64,000 bases of DNA from Vineibacter terrae. GTDB lineage: Bacteria; Pseudomonadota; Alphaproteobacteria; Reyranellales; Reyranellaceae. A program made the translations under genes and the position numbers. The stretch spans positions 229,704 through 293,703 of the forward strand of contig NZ_VDUZ01000002.1 of NCBI RefSeq assembly GCF_008039615.1, given 5' to 3'. Under the pieces are notes generated by a model that was not told the DNA's origin, did no database searches, and saw only the letters and a list, made by a program, of their open reading frames with translations. Each line of letters begins with the position of its first letter. Position 1 is the stretch's first letter. This document shows positions 17,899-29,774 of the stretch, in pieces.

Positions 17899-18936
17899 AT
17901 GACGAAGGCTTCCGATCTGCGCCAGCGGCTGCGCGATCTGCGTGCCGGGCAGCCCGGCGTGCGCGCCCGCGATGCCGCCCAGGCGCTGGGCGTGAGCGAG
18001 GCCGAGCTGGTCGCCAGCGGCGTCGAGGAGACCGCGACATGCCTGAGCACGGCCTGGCGCGACATGCTGGGCGCGATGCCGACACTGGGCCGCGTGATGT
18101 GCCTGACGCGCAATGACCACTGCGTGCACGAGCGCCACGGCCGCTTCGAGCAGGTGAGCGCCAACGGACCGCACGGGCTGGTGCTGGGCCCCGACATCGA
18201 CCTGCGCATCTTCTTCGGCCAATGGCATGCCGGCTTCGCGGTCGCCGAGGAGACTCGCAGCGGCCCGCGCCGCAGCCTGCAGTTCTTCGATGCGCACGGC
18301 ACCGCGGTGCACAAGATCTACGCCACCGCCGAGACCGACATGGCGGCCTTCGATGCCCTGATCGCGCAATTCCGCGCCGCGGCGCAGAGCACCGAGCTCG
18401 CGGTGACGGCGCGCCCGGCCGCCGCCACCGACCGCCCTGACGCGGACATCGATCGCCAGGCGCTGCGCAGCGCCTGGCGCGGCATGCGCGACACGCACGA
18501 GTTCTTCGGCATCCTGCAGAAGCACAAGGTGGGCCGCGTGCAGGCCCTGCGGCTGGCCGGCGACGACCTGGCGCAGGCGCTGCCGACGGACAGCGTGCGC
18601 GCGGTGCTGAACGCATCGGCGGCCAGCGAAACGCCGATCATGGTGTTCGTGGGCAGCCCCGGCTGCATCCAGATCCATACCGGGCCGGTGCAGAAGCTGG
18701 TGCCGACCGGGCCGTGGTTCAACGTGCTCGACCCGACCTTCAACCTGCACCTGCGCGAGGATGCGATCGTGCACACCTTCATCGTGCGCAAGCCCACCGA
18801 TGACGGCGTCGTGACGTCGGTCGAGGCCTTCGACACGGCGGGGCGGACCATCGCGCTGTTCTTCGGCGCCCGCAAACCGGGACAGCCAGAGCGCGGCGCC
18901 TGGCGCGACATCGCCGAGGCGCGGGCAGCGGCATGA
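17899..18936 (+). CDS. hmuS: Haem-degrading/haem-transport factor HmuS
   Basis: 345 residues built as two repeats of the HemS/ChuX-like fold (about 20-165 and 190-335). RLRDLRAGQPGVRARDAAQALGVSEAEL is the usual N-terminal helix-turn-helix-like opening (here given over several motifs: ARDAAQALGVSEAELV). Other family strings are VMCLTRNDHCVHERHG, RIFFGQWHAGFAV, SLQFFDAHGTAVHKIY and IQIHTGPV. It accepts haem in the cytoplasm after HmuTUV import and passes it on or degrades it. ATG 17899 follows CCAGGAGA. Confidence 0.93.
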   Translation: MTKASDLRQRLRDLRAGQPGVRARDAAQALGVSEAELVASGVEETATCLSTAWRDMLGAMPTLGRVMCLTRNDHCVHERHGRFEQVSANGPHGLVLGPDIDLRIFFGQWHAGFAVAEETRSGPRRSLQFFDAHGTAVHKIYATAETDMAAFDALIAQFRAAAQSTELAVTARPAAATDRPDADIDRQALRSAWRGMRDTHEFFGILQKHKVGRVQALRLAGDDLAQALPTDSVRAVLNASAASETPIMVFVGSPGCIQIHTGPVQKLVPTGPWFNVLDPTFNLHLREDAIVHTFIVRKPTDDGVVTSVEAFDTAGRTIALFFGARKPGQPERGAWRDIAEARAAA

Positions 18937-18960
18937 GGCGGGTGGCACCCACGGCAAACC

Positions 18961-19069
18961 GCTTCATGGTGAGCACAGGTAAATGCTGCGCATTTACCGA
19001 GTCGAACCATGAAGCGGCTCGCACCATCGTCGTGCGAAGCCTTCATGGTTCGACGGGCTCACCATGAAG
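18961..19069. repeat. Inverted repeat 'cttcatggt...accatgaag' overlapping the hmuT start
   Basis: CTTCATGGT and GTCGAACCATGAAG at 18962-19014 pair with CTTCATGGTTCGAC (19040-19053) and GGCTCACCATGAAG (19055-19068). The result is a nested palindrome around an inner AAATGCTGCGCATTT hairpin (18981-18995). The right arm supplies the ATG used as the hmuT start. Related palindromes are common between alphaproteobacterial genes. It sits between hmuS and hmuT and could modulate their relative expression. Confidence 0.7.
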
Positions 19070-20002
19070 GCCGCCTGGAGCGTGAGCTTGCGCCGGCGGC
19101 CGTTCGTCGCGTCGCTGGCGGCGGCGACAACGATCGCCATCGCCGGCCGCGCGGCGGCGCAGGTGTCGGTGGCCGATCATGCCGGGCGCATGGTCGAGAT
19201 CCGCGACACCTCGCGCGTCATCGCCGTCGGCGGCTCGGTGACCGAGATCATCTATGCGCTGGATGCCGGCGGAAGGCTGGTCGGCGCCGACACCACCAGC
19301 CTCTACCCCGAGGCCGCGACGCGCCTGCCGCGGGTCGGCTACATGCGGCAGATCTCGGCCGAAGGCGTGCTCTCGCTGCGCCCGACGCTGATCATATCGA
19401 CCACGGCCGCCGGTCCGGCCGCGGCGTTCGACCAGCTGCGCAGCGCCGGGGTGCCGACGCTGGTGCTGGCCGACGACTATGATATCGACAGCGTGCTGCG
19501 CAAGATCGAGGGCATCGGCCACGCCCTGGGCCGCGACGAGGCGGCACGCACGCTGATCGCGGCGCGCCGCGCCGAGATGGCGGACCTCGCCGGCAAGCTG
19601 GCGGCCATCGGCGGGCGCCCCAAGGTGCTGTCGCTGCTGTCGGTCTCGCAGGGGCCGCCGCAGGCCGCCGGACGCATCACCGCCGCCGAGGGCATCATCC
19701 GGCTCGCCGGCGGCGTCAATGCCATCACCAGCTACGAAGGCTACCGGCCGATCACGGCCGAAGGCGCGCTGGCGCTGGCGCCCGACGCGCTCATGGTCGC
19801 AGCGCAGACGCTGGAGGCGCTGGGCGGGTTCGACGGCCTGCTGGGGGCCGCGTCGCTGGCGCTCACGCCCGCCGGCAAGGCCCGGCGTGTCTTCGCGCTC
19901 GATGCGCTGCTGCTGCTGGGCTTCGGCCCGCGCACGCCCGAGGCGGCACGGCGGCTGGCCGATTTCCTGCATCCCGGGCACGGCCCGGCGCAGGCGCCAT
20001 GA
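19064..20002 (+). CDS. hmuT: Haem ABC transporter substrate-binding protein HmuT
   Basis: 312 residues. Signal peptide (RRRPFVASLAAATTIAIAGRAAA, cut near residue 32), then a class III binding-protein fold: RVIAVGGSVTEIIYAL, GADTTSLYPEAA (Tyr ligand candidate in SLYP), VGYMRQISAEGVLSLRPTLII, and a second domain with GGVNAITSYEGYRPITAEGA (second Tyr). It carries haem in the periplasm to HmuUV. The first few codons (MKAAW) derive from the palindromic repeat; a GTG at residue 7 is the alternative start. Confidence 0.92.
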   Translation: MKAAWSVSLRRRPFVASLAAATTIAIAGRAAAQVSVADHAGRMVEIRDTSRVIAVGGSVTEIIYALDAGGRLVGADTTSLYPEAATRLPRVGYMRQISAEGVLSLRPTLIISTTAAGPAAAFDQLRSAGVPTLVLADDYDIDSVLRKIEGIGHALGRDEAARTLIAARRAEMADLAGKLAAIGGRPKVLSLLSVSQGPPQAAGRITAAEGIIRLAGGVNAITSYEGYRPITAEGALALAPDALMVAAQTLEALGGFDGLLGAASLALTPAGKARRVFALDALLLLGFGPRTPEAARRLADFLHPGHGPAQAP

Positions 20003-20021
20003 AGGACCCGCGGTCAGGACT

Positions 20022-20100
20022 GTCATCCCGAGCGAAGCGAGGGATCTCCTGCGAACGGAGCCTCGACCCTCGGGAGATCCCTCGCTTCGCTCGGGATGAC
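20022..20100. repeat. Inverted repeat, 'gtcatcccgagcg' family (copy 1)
   Basis: GTCATCCCGAGCGAAGCGAG GGATCTCC at the left and its reverse complement (GGAGATCCCTCGCTTCGC TCGGGATGAC) at the right. Arms are ~28 bp, separated by ~23 bp. The same arms recur at 28521, 34580 and 41908. Here it lies between hmuT and hmuU within the operon, where the RNA would form a very stable stem-loop. Confidence 0.88.
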
Positions 20101-20132
20101 GAGATGCGTAAAGACGGCAGGGAATTCAGCCC

Positions 20133-21208
20133 ATGACCGTCGCGGTGCTGAAGGCGGGTGGCGGCGCGCGGCGGCCGGGCGTCGTGCCCGTGCTGCTGGC
20201 GCTGGCGGTGCTGGCCGCCGTGGCCGGCCTCGTCGGGCTGGCGCTGGGCCCGCTGCGCATCGGGCTCGCCGACATGCTGGCGGCCGTCGCCCATCGCCTT
20301 GGCCTGGCGGATGCCGGCGTCGCGCCGCAGGAGGAGGCGGTGCTGTTCGCCATCCGCCTGCCGCGCGTGCTGCTGTCGCTGGCCGTCGGCGCGGCGCTGG
20401 CGGCATCGGGCGCTGCCATGCAGGGGCTGTTCCGCAACCCGCTGGCCGATCCCGGCCTGGTCGGCGTGTCGAGCGGCGCGGCGCTGGCGGCCGTGGCCAC
20501 CATCGTGCTGGGCGACAAGGTGCTGCACCTGCTCGATGCCGCGGCGCGATCCTGGGCGCTGCCGGCGGCCGCCTTTGTGGGCGGACTCGCGGCGACGGAA
20601 CTGGTGCGCCGCTTCGGCCTGCGCGACGGGCAAGCGTCGGTGGCCACCATCCTGCTGGCCGGCGTGGCGATCAACGCGCTGTGCGCCGCCGGCATCGGCT
20701 TCCTCACCTTCGTCGCCGACGAGCAGCAGCTGCGCAGCCTGGTGTTCTGGACCATGGGCAGCCTGGGTGCCGCGACCTGGACGGCGCTGCCGCTGGCCCT
20801 GCCGCTGATCGTGATCCCCACCATCCTGATCATGCGCACGACGCGGGCGCTCGACGCCTTCGCCCTGGGCGAGCGCGAGGCCGCTCATCTCGGCGTCGAC
20901 GTCGAGCGCCTGAAGCGCCGCCTGCTGATCCTGGTGGCGCTGGCGACCAGCGCTTCGGTGTCGGTGTGCGGCATCATCGGTTTCGTGGGGCTGGTGGTGC
21001 CGCACCTGCTGCGGCTGGCGTGCGGTCCGGGCCACAGGCTGGTGCTGCCCGGCGCCGCCCTGCTCGGCGCGGCGCTGCTGACCGCCGCCGACCTGGCGGC
21101 ACGCCTGGCCGTGGCGCCGGCCGAGCTGCCGATCGGCGTCGTCACGGCGCTGGTCGGCGGTCCGTTCTTCCTGTGGCTGCTGGTGCGCCGCCTGCGGCTT
21201 GCCGACTC

Positions 21209-21212
<4 letters not shown>
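20133..21212 (+). CDS. hmuU: Haem ABC transporter permease HmuU
   Basis: 359 residues of the FecCD/BtuC permease family with about nine to ten membrane helices. Family strings: RLPRVLLSLAVGAALAASGAAMQGLFRNPLADPGLVGVSSGAAL (quoted here only as RLPRVL, AMQGLFRNPLADP and GVSSGAAL), FWTMGSLG, the cytoplasmic coupling loop ALGEREAAHLGV, and GIIGFVGLVVPHLLRL. A homodimer forms the haem channel. Its stop overlaps the hmuV start (ATGA), indicating translational coupling. Confidence 0.95.
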
Positions 21213-22015
<803 letters not shown>

Positions 22016-22041
22016 CGCGACCCGCCGGGCGCGGCGGCGCC

Positions 22042-22944
22042 TCAGGCGCCGAACAGGACGATGTCCGTGCGCCGCTTGCGCCGGTTGCGCGGCGTGTCGT
22101 GCCCGATGCGCCGATAGAGGGCGGCCTGCACCAGCTCCTCGAGGCTGCGCGCGTCGTTCTCCTCGGGCCGGTTGCGGTGGCCGCGATAAACCCCGGGAGA
22201 CCGCTGCATCCAGGCGCCGGATTCGGAGAAGCGCTGGCCGTAGGTGGCGCGCAGCCAGTCGTTCACCTCGTCGAGCGGCAGGCGCCGGAACCACGCGGGC
22301 GTGGCCGATTGCAGATAGCAAGCGAAGCCGTCGCGCTGCCGGTCGGCATGCTGCGCGACCGCCAGCGGAATGCGCATGCGATCGGCGATAAGATGCGCCC
22401 GCTGCGTCGCCGTCAGGTACCGTGGATCGTCGTCGATGGCGTCCATGCACGAGGTCACGACGCACGATTTGATGGCGCCCCAGGCCGGAAGCCGCTGCGT
22501 GACCTCCACCGCCCGCGCGTCCGGCAACCGCAGATTGCCGGCGGCCAGGCCTTGGGCGATGCGGTAGAACTGCTCGGCATGCCGCGTCTCGTGATAGACC
22601 GTGCTGCACAGCTCGACGAAGTCGTTGTAGCGGATCGCATCCTGGCCGGTGTAGCACTGGTTGATCCGCAGCTTCCAACGCGTCCAGTTGAAGGCGCCCC
22701 AGCCGCCGCTGGTCGCGAACTCGACGCTGGGCCGTACCATGAACGTCGTCAGCCGGCCCACCGTGGCCCTGAAGCGGCGTTCCCGTCGCTGCTTGCGGCT
22801 GGCGGCGCTGCCCGGCGAGCCGTCCTGCAGCCAGCTGCGCCAGATCGCGGCGCAGTCCTCGACAAAAGACTCCAGTACTGAATCCGATTGCAAAGTTGCG
22901 GCGGCCTCGCCCACGACATCCCGTCCCAATGTTTGCCCGCGCAC
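22042..22944 (-). CDS. Unrecognised protein with an HETRH motif
   Basis: About 300 residues (GTG start at 22944; a later start is possible). Not recognised as a named family. YHETRHAEQFYRIAQ at about 117-131 contains HExxH, the zinc-metallopeptidase core, on a likely helix. Cys is frequent around SCVVTSCMDA. A conserved-looking aromatic segment WGAFNWTRWKLRINQCY precedes the motif, and the C-terminus is highly basic (RNRRKRR). No signal peptide. It could be a peptidase or a toxin-like enzyme. Composition is a little less GC-rich in its N-terminal 60 codons than its neighbours. Confidence 0.6.
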   Translation of the reverse strand: MRGQTLGRDVVGEAAATLQSDSVLESFVEDCAAIWRSWLQDGSPGSAASRKQRRERRFRATVGRLTTFMVRPSVEFATSGGWGAFNWTRWKLRINQCYTGQDAIRYNDFVELCSTVYHETRHAEQFYRIAQGLAAGNLRLPDARAVEVTQRLPAWGAIKSCVVTSCMDAIDDDPRYLTATQRAHLIADRMRIPLAVAQHADRQRDGFACYLQSATPAWFRRLPLDEVNDWLRATYGQRFSESGAWMQRSPGVYRGHRNRPEENDARSLEELVQAALYRRIGHDTPRNRRKRRTDIVLFGA

Positions 22945-23215
22945 CGGAATATCGGGGATGCACGGCCAGGCGCGAGGCGCCTGGGAGTGAATAAATAGTG
23001 CGTGCCAACGCGGGATGCCCGCCGCGCAATGCTTGTCGCAAGCAACCGCGCCCTCGCGAGACGTCCGACAGACACGTCTTTATGCTCGGCATCTAATGCG
23101 AAATCACTGTGGCTTGTACAGGGCGAAATGATGCCGAAACCCTTCCGGCATCAGGATCAACCCCACCTTCATGGCGCAACACGGATGTCTCGCCATGAAG
23201 GTGCGGACGCAGTGG
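22945..23215. other. Intergenic region without a recognisable gene
   Basis: Mildly AT-richer than its surroundings near 22985-23000 and 23075-23115, consistent with promoters for the minus-strand gene at 22944. Apart from the small frame described next (23216-23350), I see no gene up to the acetyl-CoA synthetase start at 23618, and no clear repeat. Confidence 0.4.
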
Positions 23216-23350
23216 CTATTGCGGTGAACGCAGCTCGCTCTCGTGCCGCACACAGCGCTCGTAGCGCGGGGTGCCGGGCACCAGTCCGTAATAGGCGCAG
23301 GCACGCTCCGAATCCGACACGATCCGGGCCGCGCCATGCTCGCAGTTCAT
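23216..23350 (-). CDS. Possible small Cys-containing protein
   Basis: 44 residues: MNCEHGAARIVSDSERACAY, then YGLVPGTPRYERCVRHESEL and a short tail. The string ACAYYGLVPGTPRYERC resembles the C-terminal motif (C..YG..PGT..Y..C) of many small, uncharacterised proteobacterial lipoprotein-like proteins, where two cysteines bracket a PGT turn. The usual signal peptide is missing, so it may be a fragment of a longer ancestral gene. A purine-rich stretch lies upstream of the ATG but at poor spacing. Confidence 0.4.
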   Translation of the reverse strand: MNCEHGAARIVSDSERACAYYGLVPGTPRYERCVRHESELRSPQ

Positions 23351-23617
23351 GCGGCCCAGGCGGCGCCTCGCCCCCTGCCCTTGCCGGGCCGGAAATGATC
23401 AGCGACTTCAATCCGTTGCCGGCGCCACGGCCGGTTTTTCCGGGGTCGCGGGGTGCCGTGGCCTTTTCCGGGCCGCCACGCGATGGGTGTGCTCGTTGCC
23501 GTCGTCGTGCGACATTTTCCTGCTGTGGCGCAACACAGCTTGGCAGGCGGCTCCCCCGCTCGCTACAACCGGAGCAACAAGCAGCGCGCTGACATGGATG
23601 CCCAGCGGGAGGGAAGG

Positions 23618-25558
<1,941 letters not shown>

Positions 25559-25677
25559 CACGGGGGTTGGTCTGCGATGGACCGGAAGGGAGTCGCGCGG
25601 ACGCTCACTTCATGTATATGATCCACCCTCGGGGCAAGATACGTGGGCCGGACAGGCCGGCGTGCCACGAGGGGGAC

Positions 25678-26664
25678 ATGCTGCGCACTGACCTGTCGCG
25701 CGACAACAGCTTGGTGGCCGACGTGCGCCAGGCCCGGCTGATCACCCCGTTGTGGCTGGCGATCCCCCTAGGGGGCGGACTGCTGATCGTGGTCACGGCC
25801 TTGCTGGCGCCGCTGGCGGTGCCGCCGCTGGGCCGGCTGCTCAAGGCGTTATCCGAGCCGGTCTACGCGACCTACTTCTCGTCGATCGTGACGATCCTTG
25901 CCTTCGCCTTCACCGCCCTGGTGCTGTTCCTGTGGGTGCGGCTGGTCGAAGGCAGGCCCTTCCACACCATCGGCTTCCGCATCCGCGGCGCCCTGTTGGG
26001 CATCCCGCTGGGGCTGGGGCTGGCGTTGCTGTTCACCACGCTGATCATGGGCGGGCTGAGCGCCTTCGGCATGGCGACGCCACGGCCGCCGGGCAACGAC
26101 CCGATCGGCATGGCCGCGATGCAGGGCATCGTCGTCGCGGCGGTGATGTTCGGGGTCCAGGCCTCGACCGAGGAGATGCTCTATCGCGGCTGGATGCAGA
26201 ACGTCATCGCCGTGCGCCAGGGGGCGTTCCTGGCCATCCTCATCGTGACCGTGGCCTTCACCTGGGCGCATTCGCGCAACCCGGGCTTCAGCCTGCTGCC
26301 GGGTGTGAACCTGGTGCTGTTCGCCGTGTTCCTGTCGCTGCTGACGCTGCGCACCGGGGGGCTGTGGGCTGGCTGCGCCTGGCACGCCGGCTGGAACTGG
26401 TCGCTGTCCAACCTGTGGGGCGTGCCGCTGAGCGGCATCGAGCCCGAAGGCGGCTCGGCGATGGCCTGGCACCTGTCGGGGCCGGCGGTGCTGACCGGCG
26501 GCGCCTGGGGGCCGGAGGGCGGCCTGCTGGCCACGGCCGTGCTCGCCGGCGCCACCGTCTGGGTGGCGCTATGGCGCGGCCTGGGCGCGCGGATCCCGGC
26601 GCCGGCGCCCGCGATGACGCCCGAGGCCCGGCTGGCCGCCTACCGCGCGACACATCGGCGGTGA
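25678..26664 (+). CDS. CPBP family intramembrane metalloprotease
   Basis: 328 residues with about eight membrane helices. The three CPBP (Abi/Rce1) motifs are present: EEMLYR (165-170), FTWAH (194-198) and HAGWN (236-240), supplying two Glu, two His and Asn for the intramembrane zinc site. Family members cleave or modify membrane-embedded substrates or confer bacteriocin immunity; the substrate here is unknown. Start ATG 25678 (MLRTDLSRD) has CGAGGGGG upstream. It begins 119 bp after acsA and may have its own promoter in the AT-richer 25608-25640 stretch. Confidence 0.88.
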   Translation: MLRTDLSRDNSLVADVRQARLITPLWLAIPLGGGLLIVVTALLAPLAVPPLGRLLKALSEPVYATYFSSIVTILAFAFTALVLFLWVRLVEGRPFHTIGFRIRGALLGIPLGLGLALLFTTLIMGGLSAFGMATPRPPGNDPIGMAAMQGIVVAAVMFGVQASTEEMLYRGWMQNVIAVRQGAFLAILIVTVAFTWAHSRNPGFSLLPGVNLVLFAVFLSLLTLRTGGLWAGCAWHAGWNWSLSNLWGVPLSGIEPEGGSAMAWHLSGPAVLTGGAWGPEGGLLATAVLAGATVWVALWRGLGARIPAPAPAMTPEARLAAYRATHRR

Positions 26665-26788
26665 CACACCGGAAGCGGCGGCATGGCGCGACGAATGCTG
26701 GCGCATCGACTGGAACGGGTGTGGCGCATCAAGGCGCCGCGGCGATTGGTGAAATCCTTCGATGCAGGCGATCACTGACAGGGCGATG

Positions 26789-27013
26789 TCACGGCCATTC
26801 GCCTTCGACGATCACCAGTGTCTTGGCATAGACATAGGTTCTGACTTCCCTGCCGGCGAGCTCGAACGTGTCCTCGCCGAACCGCGTGAAGCGGAACTTG
26901 TCGCCCTCGAGCTTCTCCATCTTCCATTCCGCTTCAGTCACGGGATAGCGCCCGCCCTCGACCCAGCGGCTGACAATACCTTTGACCTGCACCTTCCACA
27001 TACCGAGGCTCAT
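26789..27013 (-). CDS. Small hypothetical protein
   Basis: 74 residues beginning MSLGMWKVQVKGIVSRWVEG. The composition is coding-like: alternating charged and hydrophobic residues suggesting a small beta-barrel, then EWKMEKLEGDKFRFTRFGEDTF and a terminal VYAKTLVIVEGEWP. No membrane segment or signal. I do not recognise the family. GGAGCT before the ATG is a moderate ribosome site; the frame continues open upstream to 27112 without a better start. Confidence 0.6.
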   Translation of the reverse strand: MSLGMWKVQVKGIVSRWVEGGRYPVTEAEWKMEKLEGDKFRFTRFGEDTFELAGREVRTYVYAKTLVIVEGEWP

Positions 27014-27170
27014 AGCTCCGCTTCGGGGAGACGGGTTGATACATAAGGCTACCCTACCATGATAGCCCAGCTTGCCGGTGATGTGCACGTACCGCAACGG
27101 GCGCGTCGACATCCCGTGGACGCATGCACGACCACGAAAAAAGACCGCCGCACGCGATCGCGTGCCAGCC

Positions 27171-28409
27171 TCACTCGGCGGCGACAGGTCGAGGCGCCGC
27201 CGGTGCCGGCCGCGTGATCACCGTGAGGAGTGACAGCAGGATGAAGCCGCAGATCAGGGCGAAGATCAGGTGCGGCTGGCCGCGGTCCATCAGCCAGCCA
27301 TAGAGCAGCGGCGATACCATGCCGCCGATATTGAAGCCGGTGGACACGAAGCCGAACACCTTGCCGAAAGCGCCCGGCGGCGTCACCGCGCGCACCATCA
27401 TGTCGCGCGACGGCTGGATGATGCCGTTGAGCAGGCCGCCGATGGACATGGTGCAGATCAGCAGGACGGCGTTCAGGTCGACCCAGCCGACCAGCGCCAC
27501 CATCGTCGAGGTCGCGGCGAAGCACAGCGCCGCCACGCGCTCATGGCGCGACGTGCGATCGGCGATGATGCCGCCGACCAGCACCCCCACCGCGCTCAGC
27601 AGCAGGAAGCCGGACAAGGCGAAGTTCGCCGTCGATGCCGGCGTGCCGTGCAGCGATCCCAGCGCCACCACCGAAAAATTCTGCAAGCCGCCATTGGCCA
27701 TCGCCAGCAGCGCGAAGAACACCAGGTTGCGCAGGATCGGCGCCGAGAACAGCAGGCGCCAGCCATCGGAGCCGGCCGTCGCGGTCGCGGCCCCAGGGCG
27801 GGCCGCCGGCGTCGCCGGGCGCATCAGCACCTGGCCCTGCAGCATCAGCAGCAGCGCAACGGCGATGCCCATCGCGGAGGCCAGCAGGAAGGCGCTGCGC
27901 CACCCCCACATCGCGGCGCAGAGAAGGATGATCGGCGGCGCCATGCCGCTGCCGAGGAAGCCGGCAAAGGTGTGGATCGAGAACGCCTTGCCGATGCGCT
28001 TGCCCTCGATCGTGGCCGACAGGATGGCGTAGTCGCAGGGATGGTAGACGGTGTTGGCCAGCCCCAGCAGGGCGAACGCGACCACCAGCAGCCAATAGCC
28101 CGGCACCAGGGCCGCGACCGCGATCGCACCGGCACCCAGCAGCAGGCCGCCTGTGAGGATGGCGCGCGGCCCGACCCGGTCGACCAGGAAGCCCGTCGGC
28201 GTCTGCAGGGCCGCGGAAACGACGTTGAAGGCCGTCAGCGCCAGGCCGATCGCGGTATAGCTGACACCATACTCCGCTTTCACCAGTCCAAAGATCGGCG
28301 GCAGCAGCAGGATGTAGAAATGACTGACGAAATGCGCGGCGCTGATCAGACCGATCACGCGCGCGTCGCGCCGCCACGCCGAACCCGTTTCCTCGGCCAC
28401 GAGCACCAC
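27171..28409 (-). CDS. MFS transporter
   Basis: About 412 residues with twelve predicted helices. The MFS loop 2-3 motif appears as GFLVDRVGPRAILTGG, with the helix-5 segment ATIEGKRIGKAFSIHTFAGFLGSGMAPP resembling the fosmidomycin-resistance/bacterial MFS_1 group. The second half opens after an Ala/Pro/Gly-rich cytoplasmic loop (~205-225). The substrate is not deducible. Two adjacent GTG codons at 28409/28406 (VVLVAEE) are the likely start; the frame is open to a GTG at 28475. The TauD-type gene upstream lies on the same strand beyond a palindromic repeat. Confidence 0.88.
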   Translation of the reverse strand: MVLVAEETGSAWRRDARVIGLISAAHFVSHFYILLLPPIFGLVKAEYGVSYTAIGLALTAFNVVSAALQTPTGFLVDRVGPRAILTGGLLLGAGAIAVAALVPGYWLLVVAFALLGLANTVYHPCDYAILSATIEGKRIGKAFSIHTFAGFLGSGMAPPIILLCAAMWGWRSAFLLASAMGIAVALLLMLQGQVLMRPATPAARPGAATATAGSDGWRLLFSAPILRNLVFFALLAMANGGLQNFSVVALGSLHGTPASTANFALSGFLLLSAVGVLVGGIIADRTSRHERVAALCFAATSTMVALVGWVDLNAVLLICTMSIGGLLNGIIQPSRDMMVRAVTPPGAFGKVFGFVSTGFNIGGMVSPLLYGWLMDRGQPHLIFALICGFILLSLLTVITRPAPAAPRPVAAE

Positions 28410-28520
28410 TTCTCGCCGTTGTCGTGTTCTGAAATTGGCCGAGACCGATGCTGGCGACAAGCCTCGCCGCAGCACGCCAGCCCTGAGATTGCCGAAGAGG
28501 TCGAGCTATCGCGTCACGCT

Positions 28521-28605
28521 GTCATCCCGAGCGCAGCGAGGGATCTCCCGGGAATGACGCATGGTACGCCATTCGCAGGAGATCCCTCGCTTCGCTCGGG
28601 ATGAC
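28521..28605. repeat. Inverted repeat, 'gtcatcccgagcg' family (copy 2)
   Basis: Left arm GTCATCCCGAGCGCAGCGAG plus GGATCTCC, right arm GGAGATCCCTCGCTTCGCTC plus GGGATGAC. The arms are ~28 bp, the loop ~29 bp. One base differs between arms (GCAGCG against CTTCGC). It lies between the MFS gene and the dioxygenase gene on the same strand. Confidence 0.88.
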
Positions 28606-28621
28606 TGTGGCGACGTATCCG

Positions 28622-29680
28622 TCAGGTCACCTGAGCGATACCACCCCGTCGCACGCCGGCATCGATGCTGCCCCACAGCACCTCGTGGCCGGCCGGCAGG
28701 GCGCGGTTGTTGGGCATCGACAGCCACAGACGCAGCAGCAGCCGGTCCTGGCCGGCGGCCTTGTCATCCTCGAACGGCGTGCGGCCGTGGTAGGTGACAT
28801 GGCTGTTGAGGAACTGGATATCGCCCGGCGCCAGGGTCATTTCGAAGCACAGCTCCTCGGACAGCGCCATCAGCATGTCGATGGCCTCGCGCTGCGCCGC
28901 CGTCAGCTTGGGCACGCCGGGGACCAGCTCGGCCGCCTCGATGTAGGTCAACGAGTAGTGGCTGGTGAAGCGGCCGTCGCGCACGCCGAAGATCGGCAGC
29001 GGGTAGACGGTCTCGGCCTTGTCCGATTCCTCGCCCAGGCGGCTGCGCCAGAAATCCTGGAACATCACCTCGAGCAGATCGGGTCGCCGCTGCAGGAAGG
29101 CATTGTGCACGGCGGCCGAGCTGCAGATCTTGCTGACGCCGCCCGATTTCGCCTGACGCACACACAGCAGGGACACGACGTCGGTGCGATCGGTATGGAA
29201 GCGCAGGCGGCCGTTGCTCAGGGTGCGGGCGTAGGATGACAGGAACGGCTTGCCGTCCCCTTTGCCCTCGATCTGGCCGTAGCGCTGGCCGAGGTCGCCG
29301 CCTTCGTCGCGGATGCCGCGCATCAGCTCGCCGCGCCGGTTCTGGAAGACGGGTGCGCCGACATGGGTGCCGATGCCGAAATAGATCTGCTGCAGCGCCG
29401 CTTCATCGTACCGAGCCACCGGAACGCCGCGCAGCTTGACCATGCCGCAGCCGTTCTCGAGCTCCTCGGCAATGTCCTCGAACAGCGCGTCGAGCGTCGG
29501 CAAAGGGAAGTCGGCGCGCGTGATCTGATGCCAGGCAAGGCCCTTGCGGCGCACCGCCTGCAGCGCCGCGTCGATCTCATCCGCCGCGCCTGCTGGCAGG
29601 TCGCGGATCCAGCGGGTGGAAGATGCCATCTCGGGACCGAGCCAGACGCTGGCACCGGTCAATGGAGCGCGCCCTGTCAT
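28622..29680 (-). CDS. TauD/TfdA-family Fe(II)/2-oxoglutarate dioxygenase
   Basis: 352 residues. Facial triad: His162 and Asp164 in FHTDRTD, distal His298 in LNSHVTYHGR; the 2-oxoglutarate-binding arginine is in the following RLLLRLWLS. The core GTHVGAPVFQNRRGELM is typical of the TfdA-like branch acting on aliphatic or aromatic acids or sulfonates. Cytoplasmic oxygenase of unknown substrate. ATG 29680 follows a GAGGCG site. It could feed the transporter and catabolic genes that follow, but is separated by 94 bp from livF. Confidence 0.87.
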   Translation of the reverse strand: MTGRAPLTGASVWLGPEMASSTRWIRDLPAGAADEIDAALQAVRRKGLAWHQITRADFPLPTLDALFEDIAEELENGCGMVKLRGVPVARYDEAALQQIYFGIGTHVGAPVFQNRRGELMRGIRDEGGDLGQRYGQIEGKGDGKPFLSSYARTLSNGRLRFHTDRTDVVSLLCVRQAKSGGVSKICSSAAVHNAFLQRRPDLLEVMFQDFWRSRLGEESDKAETVYPLPIFGVRDGRFTSHYSLTYIEAAELVPGVPKLTAAQREAIDMLMALSEELCFEMTLAPGDIQFLNSHVTYHGRTPFEDDKAAGQDRLLLRLWLSMPNNRALPAGHEVLWGSIDAGVRRGGIAQVT

Positions 29681-29774
29681 GACGCATCGCCTCGTGTCGG
29701 TGGAACGCTGCAACGCAGTTTCGCAGGTGTCGTACACCGCCGGGGACCGGCTGCCAACCCTGGGCCGGCGCGCC

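Noticed and set aside
23104..23337. 77-codon minus-strand frame overlapping the small Cys protein
   Set aside because: Composition looks like an out-of-frame shadow; the 44-residue frame at 23216-23350 carries the recognisable PGT-Cys motif instead.
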